DNA of 64,000 bases from Sediminibacterium soli (GTDB lineage: Bacteria > Bacteroidota > Bacteroidia > Chitinophagales > Chitinophagaceae). The position numbers were made by a program, and so were the translations under genes. Below are positions 25,336 to 34,699 of this stretch, piece after piece; position 1 is the first letter of the stretch, and each line of letters starts with the position of its first letter. The stretch lies in the NCBI RefSeq assembly GCF_009939225.1, contig NZ_JAACJR010000008.1, positions 369,107-433,106 on the forward strand, written 5' to 3'. The notes beneath the pieces are model-generated. The model saw nothing but the letters and a program-made list of their open reading frames with translations. It had not been told where the DNA came from and made no database searches.

Positions 25336-28104
25336 TTATTTTTCCTTGATCCAGATAAGCGACGATACCGGCCTGTTGGCAATGCGCTGCGGCGGCTCGT
25401 TTGTCTGGCTGGGGATGGTGGTGGTTGTCACGGCCGGTTCCCTGCCATCCACGCGGTTGGTGCGTGCGTAGTTGGGGATGGCGATCAAAGGAGACCCGTC
25501 GGACCACTCGCCTTTGATCACGGCCATACCACGAAGGAAATTGTCGCGCCATTCGAGGGTCAGCGGTTTATCGGAAATCGTCTTGTTGATGTCCTGTCCG
25601 TCTGCGGTTTCCACGTTATACACCAGCGGACCATAACGAAGCGCTATCCTTCCGCGATCGGCTTCGATGCGGTCATCGGCTTTAAAACGCTGCACTTCCA
25701 TCGGCATTTCAAGTTCTATCTTATCGCCTTTTTTCCAGCTGCGGGTAATGGCCACATAGCCCTTGTCTGCCTGCACGGGCATGTTTTTACCGTTCACTTT
25801 GATCCATTTCAATCCTTTTACTTCCCTGTCGGGTGTATACAGTTCACTGGTGGTGCGGTTTGGTACGCGAACAAATACGGTAAATGATTTTTCCTGTTTG
25901 GGGTTAACGGTAATGGCCACATTGCCATTCCAGGGATAGTCTGTTTTCTGTACCATCTCCACATCCGTGCCTGCCACACGCTCTACATTGATGGTGCTGC
26001 CGATATACAGGTTCACATAAATGGCTTTATCGCCCGTAACATAGGTCCAGGTAGGTATCATCAGCAGGGTTCTGGGGATATTGCCCACGCAGCAGGGACA
26101 AACATGCCAGGGATCGCGCGGCTGGGCTTCGGCCAGCCGGTTGGTGTAATAAAAACTCCTGCCGTCGAGATCCAGGGAGCCGAGCAATGCGTTGTACATG
26201 GTTTCTTCGTAGAGATCGGCATAACGTGCATCGTGGTAGGCAAGGTTCATTTTGTACTGGAAGAAGATCAGTCCCGCGCTGGAACAGGATTCGCAATAAG
26301 CGTTGTTGCGCAGCGAATAGTTACCGCCGAAACCCTCCGATGTTTCACCGCTGCCGATTCCGCCGGTGAAATAGTATTTGCGGTTGATCAAATTATTCCA
26401 AAGCGACATTACCGCGCTCTGGTAGTCTACATCGCCTGTCTCGGCCGCCACATCCGCCATGGCGGAATAGTTGTAGGTGGCGCGCACGGCATGCCCCACC
26501 GCTTCGTACTGCTGCTGCACCGGTACATGGCTCTGGTCGTATTCTGTACCGTTACGACGGCTGTCGAGCAGGAACTTGGCCAGTTTCACATAGCTGTCGC
26601 CCCGGCCATTGCCTTCCATATCGTTTACAAAGCGGCCGAAGCGTACAAGGGCCTGTTCCATTTCCTGGTGGCCGTCGTACCATTCTTTCTGTCCCGCTCC
26701 CGTTCCTATGTTTTTCACCCAGCAGTCTGCCAGTTTTTTTGCGGCATCGTACAGGCGTTTGTCTTTACCATTGGTGAGTGTATAGTGGTTGATCGCCGAC
26801 TCGATAAAATAACCCGCCACATACCCTTCGTGGTCGCCGCGGTTGCGGGGTGACCAGCGTTCCTTCCACCTGGCGGTATCGCGTAAGGTATAGGCAGTAT
26901 GCAGGTACCCGTCGGATTCCTGTGCGGCAAGGATGATGGGTATCCATCTTTCCAGCGCCTGCTTCATTTTAGCCTGTGCGGCAATGATCTCTTTATCGCC
27001 CTGCGGATCCACCATCAAGGCAATGCAAATGGACTCAACCGTCTGGTGCACCCAGGCATTCGAGAATACATAGCCCTTGTGTTTTTCATGCGGTTGGCCT
27101 TTCAGCGCCTTGGCCGCTTCGATGAAATTATCCAGACCGCCCTGTCCCACGGTAAGATCGGTTCTCTCGTTCTGGTCTATGCAATACGGTATCCAGTTCA
27201 CGATCATCGCCTTGGCGCGATCGTTCCAGAGTTTGTTGTCGATCCTGTACTTTTTAGTGTACACCACATCCAGCCGTTTGGGCGGCGGCGGGTTATGCAC
27301 TTTTACATGAATGGTTGAGGTTTGTGTAAGGCTGCCTTCGTTGGCCGCCAGCGACAATACATAATCGCCCAGTGCCGAAAAATTTGCCGATCCCTTCATA
27401 GCTGAAGCATCGCTGAAACTGACCGTACCCGGACCGGATACTTTTTTCCATGCAATGGCCGACACGGGCGATACCGAACGCACAGAGGCATCCAGGTAGG
27501 TTTTGCCGTTGATGAGCACATCCCTGTCGAGCCCCGCATTGACCAGCGGTTTTGGATTGGGAGACCCCGGCGCTTTTACCACCACCCATTCGAGCAAAGT
27601 GGCAAGACCTCGGTCTGCAGAATCCAGTTCCAGTTTCATGCGCGTGGTGGTTACGGGATCGAATAAGGTTGTGTTGAGCTGGTTGTTTTCCCTGCCAAGT
27701 CCTTTTACATTGGTCACCGGAACAAATGCCCTTCCGTTCCAGTAGCTGAGCCGGTAATTTTCGGGGAGACGCAGGTTGCTGTTATAGTTCCACCAGTACA
27801 AACCGATTTCGCCGGTGGTTACCGGTTCATTCCATTCGTATTGAACGGCCAGGTTGGTACGCGGGGGTCTGTTAAACCCTGCACCGTTGCCGCCTGCGGC
27901 ACCTGGTCTTGAATTGCCGATGTTCACAGGGGTAAGGCCGTCGTTCAGGCCATTGACACCAAATCCGCCGCGGCCTTCCACGGTTGCTTTGGCCACTACG
28001 GCAAGATTGGGTTTATCGGTAACGGTCTGCGCCTGCACCGGTTTTGTAAGCGGTATCCCAAGGGCCAGGCAAAGCAGGGCGGGAAGCAATCGGTAAATTT
28101 TCAT
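25336..28104 (-). CDS. GH127 (DUF1680) beta-L-arabinofuranosidase, with N-terminal beta domains
   Basis: The 922-residue secreted enzyme has a signal peptide ending VQAQ, a discoidin-like domain (about 30-180), a PKD/Ig-like domain (about 190-270) and the GH127 (alpha/alpha)6 barrel. The zinc and nucleophile residues known from HypBA1 are present: CESCSSAG (Glu and Cys ligands) and CPCC at 669-672, whose adjacent Cys pair carries the nucleophile. GH127 enzymes remove beta-L-arabinofuranose, classically from hydroxyproline-linked arabino-oligosaccharides. It starts 10 bases after the M1 peptidase gene and closes the SusC/SusD operon. Exact linkage preference is inferred. Confidence 0.9.
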   Translation of the reverse strand: MKIYRLLPALLCLALGIPLTKPVQAQTVTDKPNLAVVAKATVEGRGGFGVNGLNDGLTPVNIGNSRPGAAGGNGAGFNRPPRTNLAVQYEWNEPVTTGEIGLYWWNYNSNLRLPENYRLSYWNGRAFVPVTNVKGLGRENNQLNTTLFDPVTTTRMKLELDSADRGLATLLEWVVVKAPGSPNPKPLVNAGLDRDVLINGKTYLDASVRSVSPVSAIAWKKVSGPGTVSFSDASAMKGSANFSALGDYVLSLAANEGSLTQTSTIHVKVHNPPPPKRLDVVYTKKYRIDNKLWNDRAKAMIVNWIPYCIDQNERTDLTVGQGGLDNFIEAAKALKGQPHEKHKGYVFSNAWVHQTVESICIALMVDPQGDKEIIAAQAKMKQALERWIPIILAAQESDGYLHTAYTLRDTARWKERWSPRNRGDHEGYVAGYFIESAINHYTLTNGKDKRLYDAAKKLADCWVKNIGTGAGQKEWYDGHQEMEQALVRFGRFVNDMEGNGRGDSYVKLAKFLLDSRRNGTEYDQSHVPVQQQYEAVGHAVRATYNYSAMADVAAETGDVDYQSAVMSLWNNLINRKYYFTGGIGSGETSEGFGGNYSLRNNAYCESCSSAGLIFFQYKMNLAYHDARYADLYEETMYNALLGSLDLDGRSFYYTNRLAEAQPRDPWHVCPCCVGNIPRTLLMIPTWTYVTGDKAIYVNLYIGSTINVERVAGTDVEMVQKTDYPWNGNVAITVNPKQEKSFTVFVRVPNRTTSELYTPDREVKGLKWIKVNGKNMPVQADKGYVAITRSWKKGDKIELEMPMEVQRFKADDRIEADRGRIALRYGPLVYNVETADGQDINKTISDKPLTLEWRDNFLRGMAVIKGEWSDGSPLIAIPNYARTNRVDGREPAVTTTTIPSQTNEPPQRIANRPVSSLIWIKEK

Positions 28105-28114
28105 CGGTTACAAT

Positions 28115-29791
28115 TTATTTGGTTTCGATAGGTTCGATATAATACATGCTTTTGATACCGGCACCGGTGATCAGCGTCTGCTGTTCGGTGCTGATGGCCG
28201 TGGTCTGCCATTCGTCCGTTACCGGCAGTTTCACAAGCGTGGTTCCTTTCTGTAATACGATCGGCAGGTTAAATCCTTTTATGCAGTTGGTGTACCGGTA
28301 CGTTACCTGCCCGTTCGCCAGCCGGAATTCCAGTACGGGAATTTTTGTGTTGCGCAGGTACTGGTCAAACACCTTACCATAATCAAAGCCGGATTTGGCC
28401 GAAATATATCTTTCAATGTCCGAAGAATTCACGGTCTTATGATAGAAATCCCTGCTAAGACCGCGCAAAATTCCGCGGAACAGTTCATCGTTGTTCATGC
28501 TGTGGCGGATGGCGTGCAACATGTTCCCGCACTTGGGATACATATCTCCGCTGCCCTGCGCGTTCACGCCGTACACGGGAATAACCGTACGGTCGTTCCT
28601 GATACCGCGTCTGATACCCGCGTTGTATTCGTTGCCGGCCTGTACGCCGTACATATAATCGACAAACAGTGTTTCGCTGTAATTGGTAAAGCCTTCGTGC
28701 ACCCACATATCGGCCAGGTCGTTGCTGGTAATATTGTTGCCGAACCATTCGTGGCCGCTTTCGTGTACCACGATAAAATCCCATTTCAGTCCCCAGCCCG
28801 TACCCGATCCGTCGCGTTTGCGGTAACCCGGCTGGTACCAGTTACCATAGGCAACTGCACTCTGGTGTTCCATGCCCGTGTGGGGCACATCAATCAGTTT
28901 ATAACCGTCTTCGTAAAAAGGATAGGGACCAAACCAATGCTCAAAACTTCTGAGCATATTATGCGTTTCCAGCGGCAGGTAATTTTTTGCCTTCGCTTCG
29001 TTGTAATCCAGTACCCAGTAACTGAGCGGCAGTTTCCCTTTTTCACCATTGTAGGTTTCTGTAAAGTGTACATACTTGCCGATATAGGGAATGATGTTGT
29101 AATTGTTGATGGGATTGACCACCTCCCAGCGATAGCTGGCGGTACCGTCTCCGTGTTTTGTTGTTTGTACAAGTTTGCCGTTGCCTACGGCCATCAGTGT
29201 ATCGGGGACACGCATGGTCAGCGAAGCACCTTTGTCGGGCTCATCGCTCTGGTGGTCCTTGCAGGGATACCAGATGGAAGCGCCCAGTCCCTGACAGGTA
29301 ACCGTCATCCAGGGACGGTTCAGGGAGTCTTTTGTAAATGTCCAGCCGCCATCCCAGGGCGCACGGATGGCTTCATGCGGCTTGCCGCTGAAATGAATAC
29401 GGACCGACTGGCTGGTACCCACCGTCTGCGCAGGGGTTTGTATATACCATACGGTTTCGTTTTTCCCGAATAACAAGGGGCGGTTGTTTTTGTCAAAGAC
29501 GCTGTCGATCGTCAAGGGGTCTTTCAGATCGATCTGCATTTTACCCGTTGCGGCTTTCGCCAGTACACGGTAGCTGATGGTGTTTATGCCTCTGGTGGAT
29601 TTGCCGGGATAATCGGGCTGCACAAAAAGATCGTATCGCTGCACATCCCACCAGCTGCGTTCGGGTGTAATGGAGCCGCGCAGGGTATCTGCCTGCGTGT
29701 AATTTTTTACCGGCTGCGCCGAGACAAAGGCAGCAGGCAGTGCCAGTAACAACGCCAGTGCGATGTTTCTCTGATGCATGCAATTTTTCAT
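28115..29791 (-). CDS. Secreted M1-family aminopeptidase
   Basis: The 558-residue protein has a signal peptide ending VSAQ and the M1 zinc site HESGHEWFGNN, with the third ligand in MWVHEGFTNYSE. The substrate-binding GxMEN motif is replaced by TGMEHQSAVAYGN, as in a Bacteroidota/archaeal-type subgroup. It would trim amino acids from peptides outside the cytoplasm. ATGs at 29791 and 29779 are both possible starts. Its place between SusD and GH127 suggests the substrate has a protein backbone, which is unusual for an arabinan locus. Confidence 0.9.
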   Translation of the reverse strand: MKNCMHQRNIALALLLALPAAFVSAQPVKNYTQADTLRGSITPERSWWDVQRYDLFVQPDYPGKSTRGINTISYRVLAKAATGKMQIDLKDPLTIDSVFDKNNRPLLFGKNETVWYIQTPAQTVGTSQSVRIHFSGKPHEAIRAPWDGGWTFTKDSLNRPWMTVTCQGLGASIWYPCKDHQSDEPDKGASLTMRVPDTLMAVGNGKLVQTTKHGDGTASYRWEVVNPINNYNIIPYIGKYVHFTETYNGEKGKLPLSYWVLDYNEAKAKNYLPLETHNMLRSFEHWFGPYPFYEDGYKLIDVPHTGMEHQSAVAYGNWYQPGYRKRDGSGTGWGLKWDFIVVHESGHEWFGNNITSNDLADMWVHEGFTNYSETLFVDYMYGVQAGNEYNAGIRRGIRNDRTVIPVYGVNAQGSGDMYPKCGNMLHAIRHSMNNDELFRGILRGLSRDFYHKTVNSSDIERYISAKSGFDYGKVFDQYLRNTKIPVLEFRLANGQVTYRYTNCIKGFNLPIVLQKGTTLVKLPVTDEWQTTAISTEQQTLITGAGIKSMYYIEPIETK

Positions 29792-29905
29792 GATGAGCCG
29801 TTTTTCAGAATGGAGAGACCTGCAACAAGTGCTGCAGGCCTCTGCCATTGCTATTGCTTATACCAAAAACAAACGTTTGAATGCGAACCTGTTCAGATAC
29901 CCGGA

Positions 29906-31489
29906 TCAGTAGCCGGGGTTCTGTTTGAGGTTCGAGTTCGTCAACAGTGAATTATTGGGTATCGGGAAGATACTCCTGTAAGCAGGTGATGGTTTATGCG
30001 AGAACCAGCTTTTGCGGTTGAACACACCAAAACGGATGATATCCTGCCTGCGTTTTGCTTCTGCCGCAAATTCCCATCCCAGCTCATCAAGCATACGGCC
30101 GAACGGAATATCGGCGCCGCCTTCAAAAGTCGTCTGGGCGCCGGCGGCCCATTCGCCGTAATTGTAGCTGCTGCCCATCTGCAGCTGTGCAGCCGTAACC
30201 GTTGCTTTTGCAGGGTTTGCCGTAAAGCTGCGGGCACGCACCTGCGAAACGATGGTGGCTGCTTCGGTGGCAAGACCGGTGCGCAGCAAACATTCTGCTT
30301 TCATCATCAGTACGTCTGCATAACGCATCAGCGGGAAGTCTACGCTGGATCCGCCGCGCATACCGGGTTTGATCTCGTATTTACCGATACGGAAACCCTG
30401 GTTGCTGGTGCTGGAGGCGATACTGGTTACGGTTTTCACATAATTGATCACCAGTGCACCGGTGGTTGCGTTATACTGCGGCCCCATGATCCAGGTATCT
30501 TTCAAACGCTGGTCGTCTGCATCATAGGTATCGATCCACTGCGGAACAGCACAGTTACCACCCCAGGGTTGTACCTGCATGGGGTATACCAGCTGCATCA
30601 GCGGGTCGAGTGTTTTCATATGAAGGTTGTTCTCTGTTGCCATGATCTCATCGTAGGGTACGGCAAAGACCATTTCGGGAGAGGCATCGTTGGTGGCCGT
30701 GAAATTGTCTTTATACCGGGCAGCCAGCGAATAGGAATTGGAGGCGATGACATCATTGCACTGCTGTATGCATTCCGCCCATTTGGCCGTACCGGTGTAC
30801 ACCTGCGCATTGAGGTATACACGCGCCAGGAACGCTTTCGCGGCCCAGCGGTTCATACGGCCATACGTGCGTTTGGACACTTCGGTGGTGAGGTTAGGCA
30901 TCGCTTCGGTGAATTCCTTCACCACGAAATCGTATACCTGCTGGCGCGTGCTCTGCTTGGGCAGGCTGGTATCCTTGAAATCGGTTACGATAGGCACATT
31001 GGCATGGTTATCCAGCAGCAGGTAATAATAGTATGCCCTTGCCGCCCTCAGCTCGGCAATGATCGCGTCTTTTCCGTTCGATACGGGTATCTCTCCCGAA
31101 TTGATCTGGAACAATACACGGTTGGCATTGTTGATACCGGTAAAGGATCGGTTGTATACGCCGTTGGGCTGTCCTTCGGTGGGCGTCCACACATGCTCGT
31201 GCATGCGGCGGTAGGTTCCGCCGTCCACCCAGCCGTTGGGTCTTGCCGGTGTTACGATCTGGTCGGCCGATTCTTCCTCTACGTCGAACAATGCCTGCCA
31301 GCTGGCCGTTTGCGCGCGCAGCACGGTATAAACAGGCGCAATCAGTGCGGGCACATCCTGCGGGGTGGCCTGGAAATTCTGCGCCAGCAACTCGGAATAT
31401 ACCTTTTCATCCAGTTTGGTACATCCGCTCATGATAACGGAACCCGCCAGCGCGGCTGTAAGGATCCATTTGTTTTTATATGCTTTCAT
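29906..31489 (-). CDS. SusD/RagB-family outer-membrane lipoprotein
   Basis: The 527-residue protein has a lipoprotein signal (VIMSGC-TKLDE) and a SusD fold: TPR-like helices such as ELRAARAYYYYLLLDNHANVPIV and the C-terminal FAAEAKRRQDIIRFGVF motif. SusD lipoproteins cap the SusC barrel and bind the incoming glycan. It follows susC by 23 bases. Given the neighbours, an arabinosylated or peptide-linked ligand is likely, but the binding site cannot be read from sequence. Confidence 0.92.
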   Translation of the reverse strand: MKAYKNKWILTAALAGSVIMSGCTKLDEKVYSELLAQNFQATPQDVPALIAPVYTVLRAQTASWQALFDVEEESADQIVTPARPNGWVDGGTYRRMHEHVWTPTEGQPNGVYNRSFTGINNANRVLFQINSGEIPVSNGKDAIIAELRAARAYYYYLLLDNHANVPIVTDFKDTSLPKQSTRQQVYDFVVKEFTEAMPNLTTEVSKRTYGRMNRWAAKAFLARVYLNAQVYTGTAKWAECIQQCNDVIASNSYSLAARYKDNFTATNDASPEMVFAVPYDEIMATENNLHMKTLDPLMQLVYPMQVQPWGGNCAVPQWIDTYDADDQRLKDTWIMGPQYNATTGALVINYVKTVTSIASSTSNQGFRIGKYEIKPGMRGGSSVDFPLMRYADVLMMKAECLLRTGLATEAATIVSQVRARSFTANPAKATVTAAQLQMGSSYNYGEWAAGAQTTFEGGADIPFGRMLDELGWEFAAEAKRRQDIIRFGVFNRKSWFSHKPSPAYRSIFPIPNNSLLTNSNLKQNPGY

Positions 31490-31512
31490 AACAATCTGCT
31501 TAGTGTTTTTGG

Positions 31513-34482
31513 TTAAAGTGTGATCAGCGCTCCCAGCGTGAATGTACGTGTGGTCGGATATTTGTCACGCTCATCGTTACCGGGTGCCAGACCGCCCCTG
31601 TTCACTTCCGGATCGATGCCCTTGTAGCCCGTGATCGTAAACATATTCAGACCGGATGCATACAAACGCAGCGATTTCACGTATTTGGTGCTTTTCAGAT
31701 TGACATTATAACCAAGCGTGATATTGTCCACCTTCCAGTAATCACCGTTCTCGATATAGTAGCTTACATAAGCCTGGGAATTGGTCAGCCTTGTTTTACC
31801 GTATACCTTATCAAAGGCAGACAGCAGCACATTGTAGTTGCCCAGTATCTGCGGCTGTGAATTTTCGTAGAACATCCGCTGGAAGTTCAGGATCTGGAAA
31901 CCGAATGCCCCGCGCATCAGCACGTTCAGGTCCCAGTTCTTATAACGAACGGTGTTGTTCCATCCTGCATAGTACTTGGGCAGACCGTTGCCGAGGATTT
32001 TCTTATCGTCCTGTTTGGCCTGGCTGTAAGGTTTGGGTTTGCCATCGGCGCCTTCGATGATCCACAGACCGTTGGCATCGATGTCTACAGATTTGTAGCC
32101 ATGGAAATTACCGATCGGTCCGCCGATATCCACCCTGTGCGTATAGTCCTGCACAGGCTCACCGGTACCACCCGCCGTAAAGAAGTTGGATGTGGTACGG
32201 AACTGCGAGTTGGACAGACTCACCAGCTTATTGGAGTTGGTGGAGAAGTTCACACTGGTTTCCCAGAGGAAATCCTTTTTCTGAACAGCGTTATAGTTTA
32301 CCAGCACTTCCACGCCCTTGTTTTCCATCACACCCACATTGGCGAGGATGCTGTTGAACAGGTAAGGCGGTACGGGTACGCTGTAGTTGTACAGCATATC
32401 GCGTGTGGTGCGGTTGTACACATCAACGGTGGCGCTCAGCCGGCCTTTCAGCACGGAGATATCAACACCAAAGTTGAACTCTTCCTTACGCTCCCAGCGC
32501 AGATCGGGGTTAGGGTTCCTTACGGGAGAGAGCGACTGGATCCATACGCCGTTATCGAGGAAACGGGTGCCGTAGTTAAGACTGGTCAGTGAGAGATAAG
32601 AAGCGCTTGGCGCAATACCTGTTACACCAAAACCCGCACGCAGTTTCAGATCGCTGATAAACGATACATTGCGCATGAACGGCTCGTTCTTTACGCGCCA
32701 TGCACCGGATACCGCGGGGAACGTACCCCATTTGTTGTTGGCACCGAACTTGGAAGAACCTTCGCGACGGATACTTGCAGAGAGCATGTATTTGTCGTCG
32801 AAATTATAGTTCACCCTGCCGAAGAAACCGATCAGCTTCCAGGAACTGGCAAAGCTGGACATAGACGCTTCTCCGCGGCCCAGTGCGTTACCGCCTTCAA
32901 GCCTGTTATAAGAATAGGCATCTGTCGGGAAATCCCAGTTGGAAACACCAAAGTTTTCGTCTTTCGAATCCTGGTAGCTGTAACCTGCAAGCGCGGTTAC
33001 CCTGTGCTTGCCAAAGCTCCTGGTATAATCGGCGGTAAACTCCAGCAGGTTATCAAGGCTGTAGCTGGTGCTCCTAGACGCATTGCCATTGCGGCCGTTC
33101 TTGGTGGTAGACACATGCTTCTTTGTTTCCGAAGAGCCCGACATAGACTGGTTCTTCACCGAAGCTGCCAGCAACTTAAGGTTAAGTCCGCGTACCGGGC
33201 TGGCGGTGATGCTGCCCGACAAACGTGTTTCCTGGTTCTCGTTGCGTGCAATGGTTTCCATGATATAGGCGAGCGGGTTATCATAGAAATAGATATTACG
33301 CTCTTTCCACCTGCCCATAAAATCGTAGATACTGTCTGTGGGGTTGCGGATAACCGACTGGCGGTATACATAGCTGTTGAATCCGCCGTCATCATTACGC
33401 TGGCGGTTGATAACATTCAGGTTTACTTTCACTTTGCCGTCGAACATGGAATGGTTCACATCGGCGCGCAGTGTTACCTGGCGGTTCACCGATTTCAGAA
33501 ACATACCTTCCCAGTTACGGTAGTTAACCGTAGCGGTATAGTTGGTGTTCTTGTTACCACCCTGGAAACTCAGGTTATGGGTTTGGCTGAAAGGCGCATC
33601 GCGTGAGATGGTTTTGAACCAGTCGGTATTCAACCCATAATCAATAAACGGATATCCTTCTGCGGCAAATTTGCGGAACTCGGAGCCGTTCAGGAAACGG
33701 GGCCTCCGGGCAATGGTCTGCAGACTTACATAGGTATTGTATTCCACAACGGAACGCGTGGCCCCACCCCTGATCTGTTTGGTGGTGATCAGGATCACAC
33801 CATTGGTACCGCGTGTACCGTAGATAGCGGCGGCAGAACCGTCTTTCAACACATCCACCGCTTCAATATCTTCGGGTGCAACGGAGTTAAGGTTACCCGG
33901 CACACCGTCGATCAGTACCAGCGGCGCCGTGGAGGAGTTTAAGGTAGTGATACCACGCAGTTGTATCTGCGTTCCTGCGGTGGGAGAACCCGAGGAAGTG
34001 GACACAGACAAACCGGCCACTTTGCCCTGTATCAGCTGTGCCGCATCCCTTACAAAACCTTTTACAAAATTTTCCTGCTTCACGCTGGATACAGCGCTGG
34101 TAAGGTCGCCTTTTTTCTGTGTACCATAACCAACCACAACCACCTCGTCGAGGCTGTTGATGTCTTTGTTCAATTTAACACTGAAAACATTCTGTCCTTT
34201 TACGGGCAGCGATACTTTCACATAGCCTACAAATGAAACTTCGATCACCGCGTCATCAGAAGGAACGGTGATACTGAACCGGCCGTCAACATCGGAACTG
34301 GTGGCAGTCGATGTATTCCTGACAGCGATGGTTGCGCCCTGTAAAGGCGAGCCCGTACCTGCATCGGTCACAACACCTGATACGCTTCGGGGAGGAGCGG
34401 AAAATCTTTTTCCGGGAGAAGCCTGAACCAGTCCCGACAGGAACATGGCCAGCATAAACAGAAAGGCAAATACCTTTTTCAT
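31513..34482 (-). CDS. SusC/RagA-family TonB-linked outer-membrane transporter
   Basis: The 989-residue protein has a signal peptide, an N-terminal carboxypeptidase-like domain (VSGVVTDAGTGSPLQGATI), the family signature LDEVVVVGYGTQKKGDLTSAV, the plug motif LRGITTLNSSTAPLVLIDGVPG and GTRGTNGVILITTK, and a C-terminal barrel. The ATG at 34482 is used; a TTG two codons upstream is also in frame. It imports oligomers bound by SusD. A distinctive promoter element at 34504-34524 is shared with araB. Confidence 0.93.
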   Translation of the reverse strand: MKKVFAFLFMLAMFLSGLVQASPGKRFSAPPRSVSGVVTDAGTGSPLQGATIAVRNTSTATSSDVDGRFSITVPSDDAVIEVSFVGYVKVSLPVKGQNVFSVKLNKDINSLDEVVVVGYGTQKKGDLTSAVSSVKQENFVKGFVRDAAQLIQGKVAGLSVSTSSGSPTAGTQIQLRGITTLNSSTAPLVLIDGVPGNLNSVAPEDIEAVDVLKDGSAAAIYGTRGTNGVILITTKQIRGGATRSVVEYNTYVSLQTIARRPRFLNGSEFRKFAAEGYPFIDYGLNTDWFKTISRDAPFSQTHNLSFQGGNKNTNYTATVNYRNWEGMFLKSVNRQVTLRADVNHSMFDGKVKVNLNVINRQRNDDGGFNSYVYRQSVIRNPTDSIYDFMGRWKERNIYFYDNPLAYIMETIARNENQETRLSGSITASPVRGLNLKLLAASVKNQSMSGSSETKKHVSTTKNGRNGNASRSTSYSLDNLLEFTADYTRSFGKHRVTALAGYSYQDSKDENFGVSNWDFPTDAYSYNRLEGGNALGRGEASMSSFASSWKLIGFFGRVNYNFDDKYMLSASIRREGSSKFGANNKWGTFPAVSGAWRVKNEPFMRNVSFISDLKLRAGFGVTGIAPSASYLSLTSLNYGTRFLDNGVWIQSLSPVRNPNPDLRWERKEEFNFGVDISVLKGRLSATVDVYNRTTRDMLYNYSVPVPPYLFNSILANVGVMENKGVEVLVNYNAVQKKDFLWETSVNFSTNSNKLVSLSNSQFRTTSNFFTAGGTGEPVQDYTHRVDIGGPIGNFHGYKSVDIDANGLWIIEGADGKPKPYSQAKQDDKKILGNGLPKYYAGWNNTVRYKNWDLNVLMRGAFGFQILNFQRMFYENSQPQILGNYNVLLSAFDKVYGKTRLTNSQAYVSYYIENGDYWKVDNITLGYNVNLKSTKYVKSLRLYASGLNMFTITGYKGIDPEVNRGGLAPGNDERDKYPTTRTFTLGALITL

Positions 34483-34503
34483 AAGCAAGCTGTTTTAATA
34501 ATG

Positions 34504-34524
34504 GTCAAATTGACACTTAAAATT
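34504..34524 (-). promoter_or_regulatory. Promoter/operator ahead of susC, shared with araB
   Basis: Read on the minus strand, this 21-base stretch has AATTTTAAGTGT, then C-A-A, then TTTGAC. It is identical at 19 of 21 positions to 53675-53695 ahead of araB. It holds the presumed -7 box (TCAATTTG) and an inverted repeat GTCAA-N-TTGAC at 34504-34514, 22 bases before the susC ATG. I infer binding by the Nudix-type AraR encoded nearby; no operator is proven. Confidence 0.55.
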
Positions 34525-34699
34525 ATTTTCTCTGCCCGAGGGAATAAGCTAATATTTTAACTAATAGTGAACATATTTTAACCTTTTTATGAACGGCGGC
34601 AGGCAGGGAAGACGAAACAGGCAGTAACGGCGGGGAAAACCTGAGATTGGGGATACAGGACGGGGATTTGGGGGATTGGGAATCTACAGCAGGCAGCAC

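Noticed and set aside
29996..31516. A 506-codon open frame antisense to susD
   Set aside because: The sense frame is a convincing SusD lipoprotein; the antisense product is rich in Gly, His and Cys with no domain.
34620..34690. G-rich repeated segments resembling a repeat array
   Set aside because: The repeats are short and irregular (GGGGAT-type), with no constant unit or spacing.
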